This document shows positions 47,521 to 58,217 of a stretch of DNA of 64,000 bases, in pieces; the stretch's first letter is position 1; each line of letters opens with the position of its first letter. Source of the DNA: Thelonectria olida. Its lineage: Eukaryota; Ascomycota; Sordariomycetes; Hypocreales; Nectriaceae. The stretch lies in contig JAGPYM010000003.1 of the NCBI GenBank assembly GCA_020736575.1, positions 1,736,001-1,800,000 of the forward strand, in the 5' to 3' direction. The translations under genes and the position numbers were made by a program. The notes beneath the pieces are model-generated. The model did not search any database. It was not told the origin of the DNA and saw nothing but the letters and a program-made list of their open reading frames with translations.

Positions 47521-47967
47521 ATTGTCTCTTTTTGACTTCAATGCAAGTGGTTTGGTTGGTGTCTACGGAGTGGACGGAAGACCTCGTTTTGATAAGAGCT
47601 TCGGCATCGTTTCGGTACACGTACACACAAGCACCAAGGAGGGGCTGATTTTTCACCCAACGGAATGGCAAGGAGGTCGAAAGAGAGCATTATTTTGGAG
47701 GTTCTGCTTCTAGACTCTAATGCGTGACCGTCTGGACAAATAAAAATACTAAAATTGCTTTCACTACTTACACAAAGAAATGCACAATGCCTTGCTCTGT
47801 GAATATGTGCCTCGCTGCGACATAGTTCTGCTTCGAGGTTGGGAATAAGGTTAGGATTGAGGTTTAAACGACTTGGCGTTACAAGGCCCCAACAAAAGGG
47901 ATTGACAGGTGCATATGCCGTCGTCACGGCGCATGTCGACTCGGGGATTATTAAGCCAAATTTCATC
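47521..47967. other. spacer between convergent genes (14-3-3 / DPH4)
   Basis: 3' flanks only; no coding or RNA gene signal seen. Confidence 0.6.
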
Positions 47968-48507
47968 TCAACTTTTCTCTTTGGCTGTCTGGCCTGGGTT
48001 GTTGTCGCTGTCCTCCACCACGGCAAAATGCACTCTGAGCCACAAACTACAGTCCAAGCACCCCACCACCAACTCGCCCTCATCCCCCACCTCCTCCAAA
48101 TCAGCCTCGTGGAAGAGGTAGCCGCGGTCGTTTCCGCAGCGGCAGGACCGGTACCAGCAATCTTCGGCGTCGTCGTAGGCCAGGTCGTCGAGGTCAACGT
48201 TTTCGACACCGGTTTGAAAGGCGGCGTCGCGGGCTTGAGTAGAAGAGGGTCGAGAGACGCGCAGGGCGGTGTCGTAGGCGGCGCGGGATGAGGGGCTGGA
48301 AAGAACGGTGAGGGCAGTGGTGATTTGGTCGATGCTGAAAGAGGAAGAGGCAGAAGAGGAGGCCTTGTCTGGGTGGTTGTGGAGGAGGGCGCGGTGGTAA
48401 GCGCGCTTGATGAGGGCCGTGGGGTTGTGTTGGGTGTCGAGGAGGGTAGGTGTGATGTTGAGGACTTCGTAGTGCGTCACCCCAGAGAGGGGTTGTGAGG
48501 ACGTCAT
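47968..48507 (-). CDS. DPH4: diphthamide biosynthesis J-protein Dph4
   Basis: Single exon, 179 aa. The N-terminal J domain (about residues 11-85) has THYEVLNITPTLL, AYHRALLHNHPDK with the essential HPD, and LTVLSSPSSRAAYDTAL. The C-terminal CSL zinc finger has CRCGNDRGYLF and VVGCLDCSLWLRVHF with four zinc-ligand cysteines. This J-domain plus DPH-type zinc finger pair defines Dph4 (DNAJC24), which supports the iron-sulfur enzyme Dph1-Dph2 in the first step of diphthamide formation on translation factor eEF2. Length fits the family. No mitochondrial or secretory signal is visible, consistent with a cytosolic protein. Confidence 0.93.
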   Translation of the reverse strand: MTSSQPLSGVTHYEVLNITPTLLDTQHNPTALIKRAYHRALLHNHPDKASSSASSSFSIDQITTALTVLSSPSSRAAYDTALRVSRPSSTQARDAAFQTGVENVDLDDLAYDDAEDCWYRSCRCGNDRGYLFHEADLEEVGDEGELVVGCLDCSLWLRVHFAVVEDSDNNPGQTAKEKS

Positions 48508-48976
48508 GGGGGGCCGATGAGGAAGTCTACACAGCTAATGATTATTTACACGAGGAGATAAAATTGCCCTAAAGAGAAAGAGAATCCCTGACCTGAGAGT
48601 TGAGACGTGAAATCTTCAAACTTGGGATATCTTTTTATATCACGTGATGCATGCAATTCTACGACAAACCAGTTCATGAGGATACACATCCATGCCTACC
48701 TACTGGTGGCCATTGCATAGCGTCCTTTCTGCGAAGGAGGTTTTGAGATTCCAAGCAAGGTCTCGTCGGAGAGGATATAGTTAAGAAACCCTCGTGGAGC
48801 AGCCCTTGCTAAACAAGTGCAAGGCGCACGTCGTCCACCAAAAAAGATGTAAGCCAGACAAGGCGTAGAAGAAAACTTAGTCGACAAGATATGCGTAGAG
48901 ATTCTTGTACCGTAGAAATACATTGTACATGTACAGGTGCACCAAGGCATTGTTATCAATCCCGTCATCAATCTCT
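48508..48976. other. intergenic spacer
   Basis: Upstream of DPH4 and downstream of the mL59 gene (both minus). No coding signal; AT-rich around 48540-48660. Confidence 0.55.
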
Positions 48977-49585
48977 CTATTTCGGGAACTTGGTCCAGTT
49001 TCGCTTGCCGATCTATAATTGTCCAGTCAGCACATCTTTAACCAATACTTGGATACAGCATCAAAAGGAGCAGACTTACCCTCTTCCAGGCTTTGATGAG
49101 CTTGGGCATCTCCAACATGGCCTTTCTTCGTTGCTCCATCCTGTGAACCAGTTAGCCATCATTCGTCCCAGCAGGGAACAACAATTCAGAAAGGCGTCTG
49201 CATACTTTGCAATCATATGTCGCTCATGAATGTGACCCTTGACCTTCTGTCCCACACCAGTGCCCTTGACCCTCAAACCGTGCTCGACCCGGTGAGCCAG
49301 GCGGTACTCGGTACCCTTGCGAGTCTCGGGCAGCAGCTCCTCGACGCCGTGTTCCCGCGCCATCTTGACCAGCTCAGCCTGCCGGCGCTGCGAGTATACG
49401 GGATCGTGCCATTTTCCCGTCGCGGGATGCTTGTAGAAGCGGAAGGGGTTCGCGCGCTGCTCCTGGAAGGCTGTCTTGGGGGCTTGTTTGGGAAGGATGG
49501 CGGCGGGCGGGTATCGAGCGAAGAACCGCTGCAGCGGTGCCGGTAGCGACTTGGCCAATTGGATGAAGTGTGTTGAGGAGGCCAT
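48977..49585 (-). CDS. MRPL25: mitochondrial large-subunit ribosomal protein mL59 (YmL25)
   Basis: Exons 49206-49585, 49080-49140 and 48977-49012 (158 aa). The start MASSTHFIQLAKSLPAPLQR and the conserved PAAILP...NPFRFYKHPATGKWHDPVYS block match the fungal Mrpl25 family, a component of the mitochondrial 54S subunit. A central helix (SQRRQAELVKMAREHGVEEL) follows, then a basic segment KGTEYRLAHRVEHGLRVKGT, and the second exon adds MEQRRKAMLEMPKLIKAW. The tail (GKRNWTKFPK) comes from a 36-nt terminal exon. Fungal members lack a long cleaved presequence. Divergent from PRP28 across 474 bp. Family call from recalled architecture. Confidence 0.85.
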
Positions 49586-50059
49586 GGTGTGCGTTAGGAG
49601 GCGCCGGGGCCGTTCAATCGCATGTCCCGGTGGCTCGGAGGTTGAGATGAGCAAACGATTGAGCTCGATGTTTCTCGAGGCTGCGACGTCAAGTTTTCCG
49701 ATGCGCTGGATTGTGGACCCGCTATTATTATGCAGCTTCTGATTAGTTGATGTGATCTGGCATTTCTCAGCCTTGCCAACTGTATCCACTAAGGTATAGC
49801 TTGCTACTTCCTTGAACTATTTACTAAGCATTATCTAGTCCTTAACACTTAACATTATGGACGTGTATCATTTGTAGTTATCATACTGTTTGCATATCCT
49901 TTATTTTTGATCGTTTTGGGCTAGACTGCTCATAGGCTAGCGCCATATCTCTGTGGGGCTGCCGGGCCCTTGTCGCCAAGGCTTCCAGGTAACTATTTGT
50001 CTTGGACATGGAGAGCAAGTCCCAGTAGACGCAGCCAACCTAACGACTTCACCATCACA
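49586..50059. other. divergent promoter region (mL59 / PRP28)
   Basis: 474 bp between divergent starts. The last 90 bases are open in frame with PRP28, but the conserved protein begins at the ATG at 50060, so they are read as leader. Confidence 0.6.
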
Positions 50060-52258
50060 ATGCCGCTCGATATCGAAGAAATCCTCCGCAAAAAGAAGGC
50101 CGCTGACCTAGCTTCCTCGAAGCCAAGGTTTATTCCCAAAGCCGAACGAGAGCGACTTGCTGCTGAAAAGGCCAGGAAGGAAGAAGACGACAAGAATCGC
50201 AAAGCCTCCGAAGATGCCCAGCGCCGTCGCGAAGATGACAGGAAATGGTCTGCAAAGTCAAACGGTTATGCGACGAATAATCCCGACGTATCGTACGGAT
50301 CGCGGCGAGTTCCCACCGGACCCAGAGCAATGAACCATCATCAGAACGGGCGCGATCGAGGTCGTGATCAGGGACGAGAACAAGGACGCGACCGTGACCA
50401 AAGAGATGCCAAGAAGCCCGAAAAGAAGAAGATCGAGAAACGCTCAGCAGAAGAGATCGAGTCGTCCCTACTACGATCACGATATCTTGGCCCCGAGGTC
50501 AACCAACAGTCAACCTTCTCGGCGAAGAAGAAGCGCATGCGCACGACGGAGAAGAAATTCAACTTTGATTGGGATGCCGAAGAGGATACGTCCAGAGACA
50601 ACGACCCTCTCTACACACAACAAAGCATCAACCGTGGAGGTGGTTTTGCCGGAATTGGAGGCGAATTTGACGAGGTCGCTGAGGAGCGGGCGCGCAAGCG
50701 AGCCAGGATGATTGAAGAGCGCGACCGAGAGAACGGCAAGGAGCGAGCACAAGGCATAATGGAAGACTTCTACAGAGCGCGTGAAAAGGCTCAACAGAGA
50801 GCCGACAGGACGGGTTTGGGCAAGCGTTGGTCAGAGAAGTCTCTCGACGAGATGCGTGAGCGAGACTGGCGAATATTCAAGGAGGATTTTGGCATCGCTA
50901 CCAAGGGCGGTGCTATACCCAATCCCATGCGCAACTGGAGGGAGTCGGGTCTGCCATCGCGACTGCTCAACATTGTCGACGCCGTCGGGTACAAAGAGCC
51001 CACGCCCATCCAGCGCGCTGCCATTCCTATTGCACAGCAAGCCCGCGATCTTATCGGTGTGGCCGTCACTGGTTCCGGAAAGACGGCGGCATTCCTGCTG
51101 CCGCTGCTGGTGTACATCTCTGACTTGCCACCATTAACTGAGGTGAACAAGAACGACGGCCCATACGCCCTGATTCTCGCCCCGACTCGAGAACTGGTCC
51201 AGCAGATCGAGACGGAAGCGAAGAAGTTTGCCACTCCTCTCGGCTTCCGCTGCGTCAGTATCGTCGGTGGACACTCCCTCGAAGAGCAGGCTTATGCCCT
51301 GCGCAATGGAGCCGAGATTATTGTTGCTACTCCCGGTCGTCTGGTCGACTGCATCGAGCGACGACTGCTCGTTCTTGGCCAGTGCTGCTACGTCATCATG
51401 GATGAAGCAGATCGCATGATCGATCTGGGTTTCGAGGAGTCGGTCAACAAGATTCTTGACGCCCTCCCCGTCACCAACGAGAAGCCCGACACCGACGATG
51501 CCGAGAACGCTCAACTCATGAGCCGCTACCTCGGTGGTAGGGACCGTTACCGCCAGACTATGATGTACACGGCCACTATGCCTCCTCTGGTTGAGAGGAT
51601 TGCCAAGAAGTATCTCCGCCGCCCAGCCATTGTCACCATCGGTAATGCGGGCGAGGCCGTCGAAACAGTCGAACAACGGGTCGAGTTCGTCTCAGGCGAA
51701 GACCGGCGGAAGAAGCGTCTGCAGGAGATCCTATCGTCCGAAGCCTACGCACCGCCCATCATCGTCTTCGTCAACATCAAGCGCAACTGCGACGCCGTCG
51801 CCCGCGACATCAAGCACATGGGCTGGTCGGCCGTCACCCTGCACGGCTCCAAGACGCAGGAGCAGCGAGAGGCAGCACTGGCCTCGGTGCGCCAAGGTCA
51901 CACGCAGGTGCTTGTCGCTACCGATCTGGCGGGCCGTGGTATCGATGTCCCCGACGTTTCGCTGGTCGTTAACTTCAACATGGCTATGAGCATCGAGAGC
52001 TACACTCACCGTATCGGTCGTACCGGTCGTGCGGGCAAGAGTGGTGTGGCTATTACCTTCTTGGGCCAGGAGGACGCGGACGTGATGTACGACCTGAAGC
52101 AGATGATGAGCAAGAGCTCCATCTCCAAGGTGCCAGAAGAGCTGAAGAGGCACGAGGCGGCTCAATCAAAGCCTGTCCGAGGCGGAGGCGGTGGTGCAAA
52201 GAGGGGAGGGGACAAGGAAGAAGGGAATACAAAAGGCGGATGGCATAATGATAGGTAG
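50060..52258 (+). CDS. PRP28: pre-mRNA splicing DEAD-box helicase Prp28
   Basis: Single exon, 732 aa. Prp28 displaces U1 snRNA from the 5' splice site as U6 takes over. The start MPLDIEEILRKKKAAD is the fungal Prp28 N-terminus. A long charged, RD/ER-rich region follows (RDRGRDQGREQGRDRDQRD), then KKKIEKRSAEEIESSLLRSR and KKFNFDWDAEEDTS, hallmarks of Prp28. Helicase motifs in order: GYKEPTPIQRAAIP, VTGSGKTAAFLLP, APTRELVQQ, VGGHSLEEQ, TPGRLVDCI, VIMDEADRMID, TATMPPLVERIA (TAT in place of SAT, usual for Prp28), IIVFVNIKRNCD, ATDLAGRGIDVPDV, YTHRIGRTGRAGK. Convergent with valyl-tRNA synthetase, stops 209 bp apart. Confidence 0.95.
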   Translation: MPLDIEEILRKKKAADLASSKPRFIPKAERERLAAEKARKEEDDKNRKASEDAQRRREDDRKWSAKSNGYATNNPDVSYGSRRVPTGPRAMNHHQNGRDRGRDQGREQGRDRDQRDAKKPEKKKIEKRSAEEIESSLLRSRYLGPEVNQQSTFSAKKKRMRTTEKKFNFDWDAEEDTSRDNDPLYTQQSINRGGGFAGIGGEFDEVAEERARKRARMIEERDRENGKERAQGIMEDFYRAREKAQQRADRTGLGKRWSEKSLDEMRERDWRIFKEDFGIATKGGAIPNPMRNWRESGLPSRLLNIVDAVGYKEPTPIQRAAIPIAQQARDLIGVAVTGSGKTAAFLLPLLVYISDLPPLTEVNKNDGPYALILAPTRELVQQIETEAKKFATPLGFRCVSIVGGHSLEEQAYALRNGAEIIVATPGRLVDCIERRLLVLGQCCYVIMDEADRMIDLGFEESVNKILDALPVTNEKPDTDDAENAQLMSRYLGGRDRYRQTMMYTATMPPLVERIAKKYLRRPAIVTIGNAGEAVETVEQRVEFVSGEDRRKKRLQEILSSEAYAPPIIVFVNIKRNCDAVARDIKHMGWSAVTLHGSKTQEQREAALASVRQGHTQVLVATDLAGRGIDVPDVSLVVNFNMAMSIESYTHRIGRTGRAGKSGVAITFLGQEDADVMYDLKQMMSKSSISKVPEELKRHEAAQSKPVRGGGGGAKRGGDKEEGNTKGGWHNDR

Positions 52259-52467
52259 ATGTACGACTAAACAAATACATCCCGTTAAGAGAATGACACA
52301 AATAATACACTCGATCTGCTCAATCGTTGATCTAATCTAGCAGTAATAACTTTACTTCTTCTTTCATGGACATCTTTTTTATCATTCCTCCAGAGTTTGG
52401 TGTACTTTGTAGAAACACACAAAAGCCCACTCCAGACCACACATGTAACTCTCTTCATCTAGATCGT

Positions 52468-55400
52468 CTACTCCAGCTTGAGCTGCTCAAACTGCTTGAT
52501 CGTCTCCTCGAAGCTCTGCAGCTCCGACTTGGCGTCGGCCAACCTCTTCTGGTCAGTCTCGCGGACGGCGTCTGAGGCCTTCTCGAGGTAGGAAGGGTCG
52601 TTCAGGGTCTTTTCCTGCTTCTGGACGTTGGACTTGGCCTTGTCAAGCTTTTTCTTGGCCTTAGCGATTTCAGCGTCGAGGTCGACGCGGCCCTTGACAT
52701 GCACGAACACGGCGGCGTCGGTAGAGACGGGGTAGGCGACGCAGCCAGCGGGACGGGGAGCGTCAGAGGCAAGCGTCTCAACGTCCTTCACGCCCTTGCC
52801 GCTGAGAGACTTGATGGAGGTGACCTGGTCCTTGACGGTGGTCAAGGCAGTGTCGTTGTAAGCTTGAATGATGACTGGAAGCGCATTAGCAAACCTTGGG
52901 CATTAAAATTTGAATCGATCAACTCACCATTGGTCTCATCCTTGAGAGAGTACTCAGCCATCAAGGATCGAGTAGCTCTGACACAGCCAAGAACAAGCTC
53001 GTAAGCAGCCTCAGACTCAGGGTCGTCCAGTTCAGCGCTGTAGGTAGGGTATTTGGCAACCATGATAGACTTGGTGTTGTCCTCGGGTCGTCGAGGCATT
53101 CTCTGCCACATCTCCTCAGTGAGGAAAGGCATGAAAGGGTGAATCATGGTCAGGGCAGCCTCCAGAGCCGTGTACAGAGTCTGAATAGCCGACCGGCGCT
53201 CCTCCTCGGTACCATCGCGAATGATGGCCTTGGAGTTCTCGATGTAGACGTCGCACAGCTCATTGTACCAGTACCGGTAAACGATGAGAGTGGATTTTGA
53301 GAACTCACGATCCTCAATGGCGCGGTTGATGTCACGGGCAGCGCTGTTCATCTTGTGCAGAATCCATCGCTCAGCCAGCGTCTCGCCACGAGCAATGCCC
53401 GACTTGGCAGGGACGAAGTCCTTAGGAAGACTTCCCAGGACGTACTTGGTGGCCTGGAAGATCTTGTTACAGAATTTTCGGTATCCGTGGATGATCTTAA
53501 CGTCCAAGTTAATGTCGCCACCACCAGTTGTCGCGTTGATCATGGTAAAACGCAGAGCGTCCGCGCCACACTGGGGAATGCCCTCAGGGAAGGCCGTCTT
53601 CTGGTACTTGGTGGCCTTCTGGACCTCATTTGGAGGCAGGTTACCAAGAGCAAGCTTGTCGTGAAGAGCCTGCAGCTTGATGCCAGTGATGACATCAAGG
53701 GGATCAACGACGTTGCCCAGACTCTTGCTCATCTTTCGGCCCTCGGAATCACGGACAAGACTATGACAGTACACCTCCTTGAAGGGGATGTCGCCGGTCA
53801 GCTTCAATCCAAGCATGATCATACGAGCGATCCAGAAGAACAAAATATCCCATCCAGTCTCCAGGACGGAGGTAGGATAGAGCGTCTCTAGGTCATGGGT
53901 CTTGTTGGGCCAGCCCAGAGTGCTGAAGGGCCAGAGACCGGAAGAAAACCATGTGTCAAGAACATCTTCATCGCGCTTGAGAGTGAAAGCCTTGCCGGGC
54001 AGAGCGGCCTTGGCCTTCTCCTCAGCCTCCTGCTCGGTACGTCCAGCAAACCACAGCTTATCCTCAGGAATATCTCCATTGCCACCCTCAATATTGGCGA
54101 AGTAGACAGGGCACTGGTGTCCCCACCAAAGCTGTCGGCTGATACACCAGTCGTTAATGTCTTCGAGCCAGCGGTAGTAGCTCTTCTCGGCGGTTTCAGG
54201 TCGGATCTTGATTCTGCCATCTCTAACAACCTCAAGAGCCGGCTCGGCCAACTCCTTCATGCGGACCCACCACTGAGGCTTCATGAGAGGCTCAATAATA
54301 TCCTTAGACTTCTCGCACAGCGGAACCTTCATGGCGTTGTCCTTCTTGTCGACGTAGAGGCCCTTCTCCTTGAGGTCGTCCTGGATCTTATATCGAACAT
54401 CAAATCGCTTCATGCCCTTGTAGGGGCCAGCGTTCTCATTCATGAAACCATCATCAGTGAGAATGTTGATAAACTCGAGGTTGTGCTTCTGACCAAGGGT
54501 GAAATCGTTGGGGTCGTGGGCAGGGGTAAGCTTGACGGCACCAGTTCCAAACTCTCTGTCGACGTACTCATCGGCAATGATGGGCAGCTTGCGATCAGGG
54601 ATAAAAGGGTGAATAGCTGTCTTTCCGATAAGATGGGTGTATCGTTCGTCCTTGGGATGGACAGCAATGCCACTATCACCTAACATGGTCTCAATACGGG
54701 TGGTGGCAACCTCGAGGGCCTCGTCAGTACCCTCAATGGGGTATTTGAAGTGCACAATGACACCGAACTCGATCTTCTTGTCGTAGCCAGGGACGTCGAG
54801 AAGAGTGCGGCCTTCCAACTCCTTGTTGTTAACCTCGAGATTGGAGAGGGCAGTGTTGAGCTTGGTGCACCAGTTCACAAGACGATTGGCTCGGTAGATG
54901 ATGCCCTCCTCGTGGAGCTGGACCCAGGTCTCGGTGACGGCCGCGGAGAGGTTGGCGTCCATGGTGAAAGCTAGAATGCGTTGTTAGTCACTGCATTGGA
55001 TGTCCAAGAGGACTAGACCTACCCTCTCGACTCCAATCGAACGATGAGCCCAGGCTGGTCAAGGCCTTGTTGATGCGCTTGTGGTACTCCTCCTTCCACT
55101 CCCAGACAGTGTCGACAAACTTTTCTCGACCAAGATCATGTCGAGTCTTGCCCTCGCGCCTCCACAGCATGTTCTCGACAACACTCTGGGTAGAGATACC
55201 GGCGTGATCGCAGCCAGGAAGCCAGAGAGTGGTCTTGCCATGCATACGGTTCCATCGAACCATCAGATCCTGCAGAGAGTCGCCAAGGGCATGGCCCATG
55301 TGCAGAGCACCGGTAACGTTGGGGGGAGGGTGAACGATAACAAAGCTACCCTCATCCTTGACCTTGCCATCTTCCTTGAATTCAGGCTTGAAGAAGCCCT

Positions 55401-55917
55401 CCTTCTCCCACCAGCTATACCATGCCGACTCGACGGCAATGGGGTTGTAGGCCTTGAATTGGGGGTCTTCGAACGATCGGATGCGCTTCTTCTCGCCTTC
55501 GGGGGTATCCTCGACGTATTCGGGCAGGGGTTCCTCCTCGGCCTTCTTCTCCTTGACCTTCTTCTCCTTGGCGGGCTTGGGGGCAGCGGCGGCAGCCTTT
55601 GCCTTTTTGGCGTCGAACTTGGCCTGCTTCTCGGCCTTCTTTCGCTCCTTTTCCACTACAGCTCTCGTTAGTCGCGCTTCGATCGAAAAGGACAGCGGGG
55701 TTGGAAACGTACACTCCTTGGCCGTCTTCACCTTGGGCGCACCGCTGGCGTCGGCGGGGGCACCAGCAGCAGCAGCAGCAGCAGGGTCGGCAGCTTTGGG
55801 AGCCTCCTGGGCATCAGTGGCCCCAACTACATCACGCAGCAATCAGATATACAGTCGTTACGTTCTCGAGGCTGGACAATTCTCACTTTGGTTTCCAAGA
55901 CCAGTGTTGGTCGCCAT
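52468..55917 (-). CDS. VAS1: valyl-tRNA synthetase
   Basis: Exons 55887-55917, 55713-55826, 55023-55655, 52928-54970 and 52468-52874 (3228 nt, 1075 aa). It charges tRNA-Val. The N-terminal extension is Lys/Ala/Glu-rich ([20 protein letters not shown]), typical of eukaryotic cytosolic ValRS. The class I core has the HIGH-type motif ([15 protein letters not shown]), an inserted editing domain, and KMSKS ([17 protein letters not shown]). The anticodon-binding helical domain and a C-terminal coiled coil ([20 protein letters not shown]) complete it. The second exon is Ala/Pro-rich. The cytosolic ATG lies at 55917, but the frame is open for 40 codons upstream with an Arg-rich, acid-free composition like a mitochondrial presequence, so a second isoform from a non-AUG start is possible, as one gene serves both compartments in yeast. 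Confidence 0.96.
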
Positions 55918-56037
55918 GGTGACTCGCGTGGTTGTCAAGGGTCGTCTCGGGGATATAGAACGCACCCTCAGTGCTCGAACCGCGAGTCGAAACGTGGTGC
56001 CTGAGATGACTGAGTGAAGCCCGAAATGATGGGGGCT
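55918..56037 (-). promoter_or_regulatory. candidate cryptic mitochondrial targeting extension of ValRS
   Basis: Forty codons in frame with the ValRS ATG, bounded upstream by TGA (56038-56040). The predicted peptide has seven Arg, many Ser/Thr and no Asp/Glu; it contains TFRLAVRALRVRSISPRRPL. No ATG occurs in it. An ACG codon (plus-strand 55993-55995) in a favourable context with A at -3 is one possible non-AUG start. Composition is seen directly; the targeting role is inference. Confidence 0.45.
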
Positions 56038-56430
56038 TCAGACGTTGTCTACGGGGAAAATTGGCTTTAAAAACTAAGAATCGTGACTCAGCGCTGAGTC
56101 TCGATGTAAATCGCCCACAAATTTGAGTCAGACACGGGCACTTGTCGACATCGGATGTGCCATGGTGGGATGAGGGGAGGGGCAATCCCGCATGTGGCGG
56201 TGCAGGTGTGGCAGCTCCAGCCACATGACGGGGTTGGAAGCAATTTGGTCATGGCTTTCAACGACGGTCAACCCAAGGGGAGATTTCCATGCGTATCCGT
56301 TTTGTTCTTCTCTAGAGGTCTGCCTTTCTTTTTGGACTGCATGATTCTAGACCAAACTTTGTGTTTTTAGATCTGCGGAGCCCTTTCCCCCATCGCCACA
56401 TGACATTGCCGTAATGGCCCTTCGCTTGGT
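55918..56430. other. divergent promoter region (VAS1 / unassigned gene)
   Basis: 513 bp between divergent start codons. The left 120 bases are the in-frame extension described above; the rest shows no coding signal. Confidence 0.55.
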
Positions 56431-57961
56431 ATGGCGAGCTCAGACGAGTCCGTCTTGGGGCAAAACGGTATCAAGGTCGCGCAGGTGTTATTCAACTAGG
56501 AACGGCTCCGTTTGCTTTACCGTCGACTTGGGCGCCGAGACGAAGGTCCTTATTCTCCGTATCTTTTTTCAATCATGTACTAATCTTCTTCCAGGATCTC
56601 CCTTCCCTCCTTCACGGCATCAAGCAACAGATTCAGGTGGCCAATCCCAACCGCCACGATGCTGCAGTTCTCCTTGCAACGCCTCAATTTGCAAAGTGGC
56701 TTGTTGATGGGCCATTCATGAAAGACTTTGTCGACTTCATATCAGGGCCTGACAAGTCAGATCAGTTTCACGTACTGAGCGCTGTCGTTGACCACGTCGC
56801 TCCACCAGTGCCCACGAACAAACCCATTCAGGGCCTGTCGATTCTACGAGGCAATCTCGACTCTCTTCTACCAAATCTATGGGCTCCGGCGCCCCCGAGG
56901 GCCATTGAAGACGCCGATAAGGTGGCTGCGCTCACTATCAACTTTGGCAATCCTCACGTCACCATTCCGCTAGCGAACACGACGTTCCTAAATCACAAGA
57001 CGTCTACTCTAATCGCCAATCGGTTCGATCTCAGCCAAGGATCGCCTCAGCTTGCGGAAACGGTTGAGAAGCAATGGCAGCAAGTTACTCCTCCACTAAG
57101 CGAGCAATTGCGCTCTGTCAAGGAGCTTGGCATCTGGGCTCCCCTAGTTCCCCTCACACGCCCCCGCGTGGTGACTGAAAGCTTCGGAAATATTGTCCGT
57201 CGTGTGGACGTGGACAACGAGTCTACTCCTGCATCAAACGAACTCGAACTCGTCGTGGACGACCTGCACAAGACAAAGTCCTACCTTGTACAGGCCACTA
57301 TGGGCGTGTGGGCCATGATCACTCCTCCTTCATACTCTCAAGCTGGCATCAACCTCTCCAGTTCAAGCGATCCCGACCCAGCGGTGACTTTCGAGGAGAG
57401 CCACTCTGCCACGGAGTTGGTTTCGTCGACCTCCAGTAATCTTCAAAAACTGTATGGGCAAGGTGCTCGCATGTACCAGATCTGTATGTACCCTTATTTT
57501 CAAGCGTTGAGATGGAGCCCTAACTGATATAAATAGTGAGTGGCGGCGGCGGTTGGGGTGCGAAGAAGGGTCTCCTATCTCTCGACCCTCAGCGAACCCA
57601 TTTCGCCTTATCCGAGGAGGAGGAGATGCAAAGGTTTATTCAAGCAATGGATGGGGGCAACTTTGTTCCCGTTGGCTCTAAGATCCAGTTTTTCGCATCG
57701 ACCGAGACACCTGTTAAACCGAAGGATGGGCCTTTCTCAGGCATCGTATTCGGCACTGCTGGAACTGGCCAAGCTGGAACTGTGGCAGACGAGTCCAGCC
57801 AGACTGGTCCAATCGTGCTCGAGAATCAGTTTGGCGCGCTATCAAACGACGGCATCTTTGTCACCTCGTCAGATGCTGCTGCCGAGACCACACCCGGCTA
57901 TAATAACGACTGGCGACTGAACGTCCCGCATTCCCGAATCTTTGTGGGACAGGCGAATTAG
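56431..57961 (+). CDS. unassigned conserved-looking fungal protein
   Basis: Model: exons 56431-56484, 56595-57483 and 57537-57961 (455 aa). The 3' intron is firm (GTATGT donor, CTAAC branch, TAG acceptor; joins YQI to LSGGGGWGAKKG). The 5' end is not: starting at 56431 (MASSDESVLGQNGIKVAQ, donor GTGTTA) or at 56414 (MALRLVWRAQTSPSWGK, donor GTCCTT) both keep frame into DLPSLLHGIKQQIQVANPN, and the second would begin with an Arg/Ser-rich, possibly mitochondrial, leader. Visible blocks: an alpha-helical start, ITINFGNPHVTIPLANTTF-like beta segments, a Ser-rich middle, GGGGWGAKKGLLSLDPQ, and a beta-rich C-terminus ending RIFVGQAN. I do not recognise the family and assign no function. Confidence 0.72.
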
Positions 57962-58118
57962 ATACGACACTCCCCTTTTTGTAGTTATCGACCACTCAAT
58001 ATACCTTGCATGTTGTTCGTCCGTCTTAAGTGGCGAGAGAGCCCAAAGTTTGTGGTTCACAGTGGGGTTTCAGCCTACATCTGCACAATTATGCACGAAA
58101 ATTCACATCAAATAATTA

Positions 58119-58217
58119 GGCGATATGGCCGAGTTGGTTATGGCGCCAGGTTAAGGTCAACCTTAACAACCATTCCTGGTGGAGCAATCCTCTTGGGTTC
58201 GAATCCCAATGTCGTCA
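58119..58217 (+). tRNA. tRNA-Leu(AAG) with 17-nt intron
   Basis: The seven-base acceptor stem pairs GGCGATA (58119-58125) with TGTCGTC (58210-58216), two G-U wobbles included, discriminator A at 58217. The D-arm is GCC...GGC, the T-arm TTGGG/TTCGAAT/CCCAA, and a long class II variable arm (GGA...TCC) fits leucine. The anticodon stem CCAGG/CCTGG encloses TT-AAG-G, then an intron 58157-58173 containing CCTTAA, complementary to the anticodon region, then T. A T-rich terminator (TTTCTTTTT) follows. Read by eye; the anticodon assignment is firm given the stem pairing. Confidence 0.9.

Noticed and set aside
49970..50059. 30-codon N-terminal extension of Prp28
   Set aside because: The family begins at MPLDIEEIL; the upstream codons include no conserved feature and are read as leader.
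53895..54683. 262-residue open frame opposite valyl-tRNA synthetase
   Set aside because: Shadow of the synthetase core exon; no domain seen.
55883..56224. 113-residue minus-strand frame starting MAGAATPAPP upstream of VAS1
   Set aside because: It is out of frame with the synthetase ATG and ends at the start of it, with no motif; distinct from the in-frame extension reported above.
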